This document shows positions 49,571 to 52,610 of a DNA stretch of 52,610 nucleotides, one piece after another (the stretch's first letter is position 1; every line of letters starts with the position of its first letter). Origin of the DNA: Salinivirgaceae bacterium. Its GTDB lineage: Bacteria; Bacteroidota; Bacteroidia; Bacteroidales; SZUA-534. Where the stretch lies: contig JAFYYA010000106.1 of the NCBI GenBank assembly GCA_017557785.1, positions 1-52,610 of the forward strand, given 5' to 3'. Under the pieces are notes generated by a model, which ran no database searches, had not been told where the DNA came from, and worked only from the letters and a program-made list of their open reading frames with translations. A program made the translations under genes and the position numbers.

Positions 49571-50845
49571 ATGAGTAACCCTAATTCTCAAAAATCAATA
49601 GTTTTCATGTGGCTGCTTACAGTGGCTAATCTGATAACGTTCTACAACCAACCATCAGATTTTTCAATATTCAATGATGTAACCAACAAGTGGGCTGGTT
49701 TGTACTGGCTTATTATGTTACCAGTGGTATTGGTTTATGCCGTGTTGGTTATAGCCGGAATGATCTCATTAATAAAAACATTATATCCGATTTTAGTTGG
49801 CGAAAAATGCAGCACACTTACTAAAGTTACAGTAGCTGCTGTATCAGTCTCGTTATTGGCAGTTGGTTACGGAACATTCCTACAAAAACAGTCTCCTGCA
49901 GATTTTTTCAAAACAATGGAAATAAAAACAAGTAGCGCTCAATGGGATAAAGAGAATGTTCTGATCAAATATGGCGGTGACTACGAAATGTATCGTCACA
50001 GTTGTATTTGGCGTGGCGACACGATTCTTTATAAAGATACAAAACAAAAAATTGCCACATTGGTGGTTGACGAAGCGAGCAATACCTGCCACTGGACATA
50101 CAAGCCAATGGTTAATTACAAAATCCACTTCTTTAACAAGGATAATTTTACTCAAGATGCTGCCAATGTCACATTTTGTCCTGAAGGATATTCGGCTAAA
50201 ATACAGTATATTATCAACTGCGTCAACAACAAGAAGGTTGGCGATTTTTATTATGATGAAAATGCCACAAGCAGGGTTTTTCAAAACGATTCCATTATTT
50301 GTTTTATGTTCGATAAAAAATATAAAAGTGAAGACAGAGTAGGTTACTTATTATTCGGCATTGAAAACGGCGTAGCCGTGCTTCGCGATTCAATGTCTAA
50401 TATATATGATTTATTCGATGATGAAACGTTTAATAATGAGTATCATGTGATAGAGTATCATCTTAATAAGTCAAATGGCGTACCGATTGTAAAAGTAACA
50501 TCAAAACCCAAATCGAACTATAAAGAAGATTTCTTCTATTTTTATGATTATTTTGATATCGAAACGAAAGAATTTGTGCTCTATCATGCCCCTTATATAC
50601 TAAGTCGCAATGACACTGTTAACAGGCGGTATGTGCGTGATGATATGAGCTTGTCTGATGGTTTTTGCTTCTATAATGACAGTTGGCCAAAAGAAAATGG
50701 CTACCCCGTAATTGAGTATTATACAGTTCGTTCAATCAAAGATTACGATTATAATATGCTTCAACCAAAAGACACCTTAGAGTATGGCCGCTATGTTATG
50801 CGTGATGGCAAATATGTAAAGGAAGTGCAGTGGAAGAAGGAATAA
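49571..50845 (+). CDS. Membrane protein of unknown function
   Basis: A protein of 424 residues starting MSNPNSQKSIVFMWLLTVANL; two codons upstream are possible but the ATG at 49571 sits 2 nt after the preceding stop. Three hydrophobic segments near the N-terminus (about 12-28, 45-68 and 82-103) are followed by a long extracytoplasmic, Asp/Tyr-rich region (KTSSAQWDKENVLIKYGGDYEMYRHS ... YDLFDDETFNNEYHVIEYHL). The end is VKEVQWKKE. No domain was recognised. It is co-transcribed with the LRR-like gene and is similarly AT-rich. Confidence 0.72.
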   Translation: MSNPNSQKSIVFMWLLTVANLITFYNQPSDFSIFNDVTNKWAGLYWLIMLPVVLVYAVLVIAGMISLIKTLYPILVGEKCSTLTKVTVAAVSVSLLAVGYGTFLQKQSPADFFKTMEIKTSSAQWDKENVLIKYGGDYEMYRHSCIWRGDTILYKDTKQKIATLVVDEASNTCHWTYKPMVNYKIHFFNKDNFTQDAANVTFCPEGYSAKIQYIINCVNNKKVGDFYYDENATSRVFQNDSIICFMFDKKYKSEDRVGYLLFGIENGVAVLRDSMSNIYDLFDDETFNNEYHVIEYHLNKSNGVPIVKVTSKPKSNYKEDFFYFYDYFDIETKEFVLYHAPYILSRNDTVNRRYVRDDMSLSDGFCFYNDSWPKENGYPVIEYYTVRSIKDYDYNMLQPKDTLEYGRYVMRDGKYVKEVQWKKE

Positions 50846-51007
50846 AAGCCGGTTGGAAAGCATAAACGATTGATTTTGCAACAATAAAGTGTGATTTTCG
50901 AAAGTCGTACAACTATAGAATTTCGCGTCTTTTGTAAAAAGATTTGTCGTTAAGTAGGCAAAATCCAAAATGTTTGTATATTTAACTTCATTTTTCACGA
51001 AAAAACT

Positions 51008-51370
51008 ATGGTAAACAAAGTAACTTTAATTGGCAACGTGGGCAAAGACCCCGAGGTTCGCTATTTGAACGAAGGCGTTGCAAGTACAACCATCTCGCTG
51101 GCTACCAACGAGACCTACACCGACAAAACAGGTAACCGCACAACACACACTGAATGGCATCGCGTGGCTCTTTGGCGCAATCTGGCTGAAGTAGCCGAAA
51201 AATATATCCGCAAAGGCACTATGCTTTATATTGAAGGCCGCCTATCGACCCGCAACTACACTGACCGCGAAGGCAAGGAACACACCGTTACAGAGGTGAT
51301 TGCCAACGATTTGAAGATTTTGAGCGGCAAATACCAGCCGCAGTCTGGTACAACAGAACAAGATGCTTAA
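51008..51370 (+). CDS. ssb: Single-stranded DNA-binding protein, tail-less copy
   Basis: A protein of 120 residues starting MVNKVTLIGNVGKDPEVRYL. The OB fold is complete (IGNVGKDPEVRYLNEGVASTTISLATNE ... EWHRVALWRNLAEVAEKYIRKGTMLYIEGRLSTRNY). It ends GTTEQDA and lacks the acidic DDxPF tip that recruits partner proteins. It may therefore bind DNA without the usual interactions, or act in mixed tetramers with the second SSB (inference). It lies 34 nt before the second ssb gene. Confidence 0.93.
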   Translation: MVNKVTLIGNVGKDPEVRYLNEGVASTTISLATNETYTDKTGNRTTHTEWHRVALWRNLAEVAEKYIRKGTMLYIEGRLSTRNYTDREGKEHTVTEVIANDLKILSGKYQPQSGTTEQDA

Positions 51371-51404
51371 AATTAGATAGTTATAACCCCTAAAACCATC
51401 AACT

Positions 51405-51836
51405 ATGATAAACAAAGCAATTCTAGTCGGAAATGTGGGCAATGAGCCTGAAATCCGCACGTTGGACAACGACACAAAAGTGGCAACCTTCTCGCTTGCA
51501 ACAAGTGAGCGCTATCAAGACAAATCGGGCCAAAGGCAGGAACGCACTGAGTGGCACCGAATTGTGGCTTGGCGCGGTTTGGCCGGGATTATTGAGCAAT
51601 ATGTGCACAAAGGCACAAAATTGTATATCGAGGGCCGCATCACTTACCGCCAGTACAAAGATAAGGATGGCAACGACCGTTTCACCACTGAAATTGTTGC
51701 CAACGATATGAAAATGCTTGATTCTCGTGGTGGTGGAAATTCGGGTGGCGGTTCTGTTAACGAGCCGGGTACTAATTATGACCCAGCACCGCAACCAACT
51801 CAGGCACCGTTGGAACCCGACGATTTGCCATTTTAA
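51405..51836 (+). CDS. ssb: Single-stranded DNA-binding protein, canonical copy
   Basis: A protein of 143 residues starting MINKAILVGNVGNEPEIRTL. The OB fold (TEWHRIVAWRGLAGIIEQYVHKGTKLYIEGRITYRQYKDKDG) is followed by a Gly/Asn/Pro-rich linker and the acidic tip LEPDDLPF, the partner-binding form. It protects single-stranded DNA in replication and repair. It is paralogous to the SSB just upstream and lies 21 nt before the gldE-like gene, the ssb-gldE order common in Bacteroidota. Confidence 0.96.
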   Translation: MINKAILVGNVGNEPEIRTLDNDTKVATFSLATSERYQDKSGQRQERTEWHRIVAWRGLAGIIEQYVHKGTKLYIEGRITYRQYKDKDGNDRFTTEIVANDMKMLDSRGGGNSGGGSVNEPGTNYDPAPQPTQAPLEPDDLPF

Positions 51837-51857
51837 GTTTAACCAATAGTATAGATT

Positions 51858-52610
51858 TTGGAAAACGACCCTTATACGCAAGAGACAATTGCTGACATAC
51901 AAGCAATTGGCTCTTGCTTTTCATCAGATGCGGCTTTGATTGCCGCAATAGTTGCCGGAGTTCTACTGCTGATAGCCGCTGCACTTGTTTCAGGTAGCAA
52001 AGTGGCTTTTCTTTCGATTAATACGCAGCAAATAAGAACTTTACGCAAAAGCAAAAAAATCACTGCCCGCGCAGCCACAAAATTTATCGACAAACCAGAG
52101 GAACTGTTGGCACTTACATCGGTGCTCAACTGCATTAACTATGTGGTCATCGCCATTTTGTTTATGTATGTCACGCGTCAGCCGCTGTCGTTTCTGCATC
52201 CTGTGTTATGCCTTGTCTTACAGGTGGTCGTCATCACACCATTTTTGCTTGTATTTTGCGAGGTTATGCCCAAAATGCTCGCTCGTCAGAACCCCGACGG
52301 ATTAATCGGATTTATGTCGATTCCGCTGCTGGTTATGAGCAAGATATTGAAGCCACTGACATTTTTTGTGGCTCGCAACAACCGCCACGTTGAGTTGCAA
52401 ATACATAAGAATCAGTCAATTTCGATGGATGAACTGTCGGATGTGATTGAGGAAAACTCGACCGGTTTGATGAGCGAGCGCGAGATGCTGAAGGGCATCA
52501 TTGAGTTTGGAAACATCGAGGTATCTGAAATAATGTGCCCGCGCGTCGATATGGTGGCCATTGAGTCGAAAGAGCCGTTCGAGCAGGTGCTGAAGAAAAT
52601 CACCGAATCG
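51858..52610 (+). CDS. gldE: GldE/CorC-type membrane protein, N-terminal part (runs off right edge)
   Basis: The first 251 codons of a gene cut by the window end. The only plausible start is the TTG at 51858 (MENDPYTQETIADIQAIG), since an in-frame stop lies at 51852. The DUF21/CNNM membrane domain (about 25-160) has VSGSKVAFLSINTQQIRTL, TSVLNCINYVVIAILFMYV and a CEVMPKMLARQNPD helix. A cytosolic part then begins with SMDELSDVIEENSTGLMSEREMLKGIIEFGNIEVSEIMCPRVDMVAIES, the CBS-pair region of hemolysin C/CorC proteins. GldE is needed for gliding and T9SS function in Flavobacterium; its place after ssb supports the name. A non-motile relative may use it for envelope transport instead. Confidence 0.9.
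   Translation, partial: MENDPYTQETIADIQAIGSCFSSDAALIAAIVAGVLLLIAAALVSGSKVAFLSINTQQIRTLRKSKKITARAATKFIDKPEELLALTSVLNCINYVVIAILFMYVTRQPLSFLHPVLCLVLQVVVITPFLLVFCEVMPKMLARQNPDGLIGFMSIPLLVMSKILKPLTFFVARNNRHVELQIHKNQSISMDELSDVIEENSTGLMSEREMLKGIIEFGNIEVSEIMCPRVDMVAIESKEPFEQVLKKITES

Noticed and set aside
1-52610. Insertion sequences, prophage or integrative elements
   Set aside because: No transposase, integrase, phage structural or conjugation gene was found on either strand; the only mobile-looking structure is the repeat-flanked ATPase gene.

Overview
The window reads as chromosome of a member of the Bacteroidales (phylum Bacteroidota), probably from an uncultured or anaerobic gut-type lineage. 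The evidence is: type IX secretion C-terminal sorting tails on large secreted proteins; a short SusC-like TonB receptor; a succinylornithine-type carbamoyltransferase in place of ordinary ArgF; a DUF4295 gene after rpmB-rpmG; a gldE-like gene after ssb; and repeated Bacteroidota promoters of the form TTTG-N19-TAnnTTTG. Several promoters match this form almost exactly and sit 19-31 nt before the chosen start codons. Genes are cut by both window edges.

Layout. 1-4253 (minus): two tandem CotH/lamin-tail secreted proteins, the first one partial. 4441-10974: a START-like exported protein (minus), then a plus-strand run of PASTA protein, T9SS cargo, rluD and a U32-family protein with overlapping ends. 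11155-12684: an AT-rich exported orphan, then a bidirectional terminator. 12773-18497 (minus): carbamoyltransferase, a membrane protein-HD hydrolase-SpoIIE phosphatase operon, efp and a DUF4349 lipoprotein. 18642-21221 (minus): a GH115 alpha-glucuronidase. 21422-23125: an AAA/DUF4143 ATPase gene preceded by four 33-bp tandem repeats and flanked by a 55-bp direct repeat. 23157-27882: a membrane-anchored exported protein (minus) and an SGNH/MBOAT O-acylation pair (plus). 28011: tRNA-His with terminator. 28153-31385 (minus): a short SusC-like receptor and a lipoprotein that is not SusD. 31603: a giant MORN-repeat secreted protein. 33423-38572 (minus): ECF sigma, anti-sigma-like protein and two secreted proteins. 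38763-41615 (minus): Rrf2 regulator, cysK and metY, with a dyad over the metY promoter. 41996-44837: fabG and a VWA-type membrane protein. 44917-45117: a small conserved-looking protein. 45257-48856: pncC, rpmB-rpmG-DUF4295, ftsY and rimO. 49050-50845: two AT-rich orphans. 51008-52610: two ssb genes and the start of a gldE-like gene.

Functionally, housekeeping genes (ribosome, tRNA and rRNA modification, SRP receptor, arginine and cysteine/methionine synthesis, fatty acid synthesis) alternate with envelope and secretion genes. No insertion sequence, integrase, phage, CRISPR array or rRNA was seen. The stretch with the most mobile-looking structure is the repeat-flanked ATPase cassette. The best regulatory prediction is the Rrf2/metY/cysK set. 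No complete undescribed system can be demonstrated from sequence alone; the findings name the most testable candidates.
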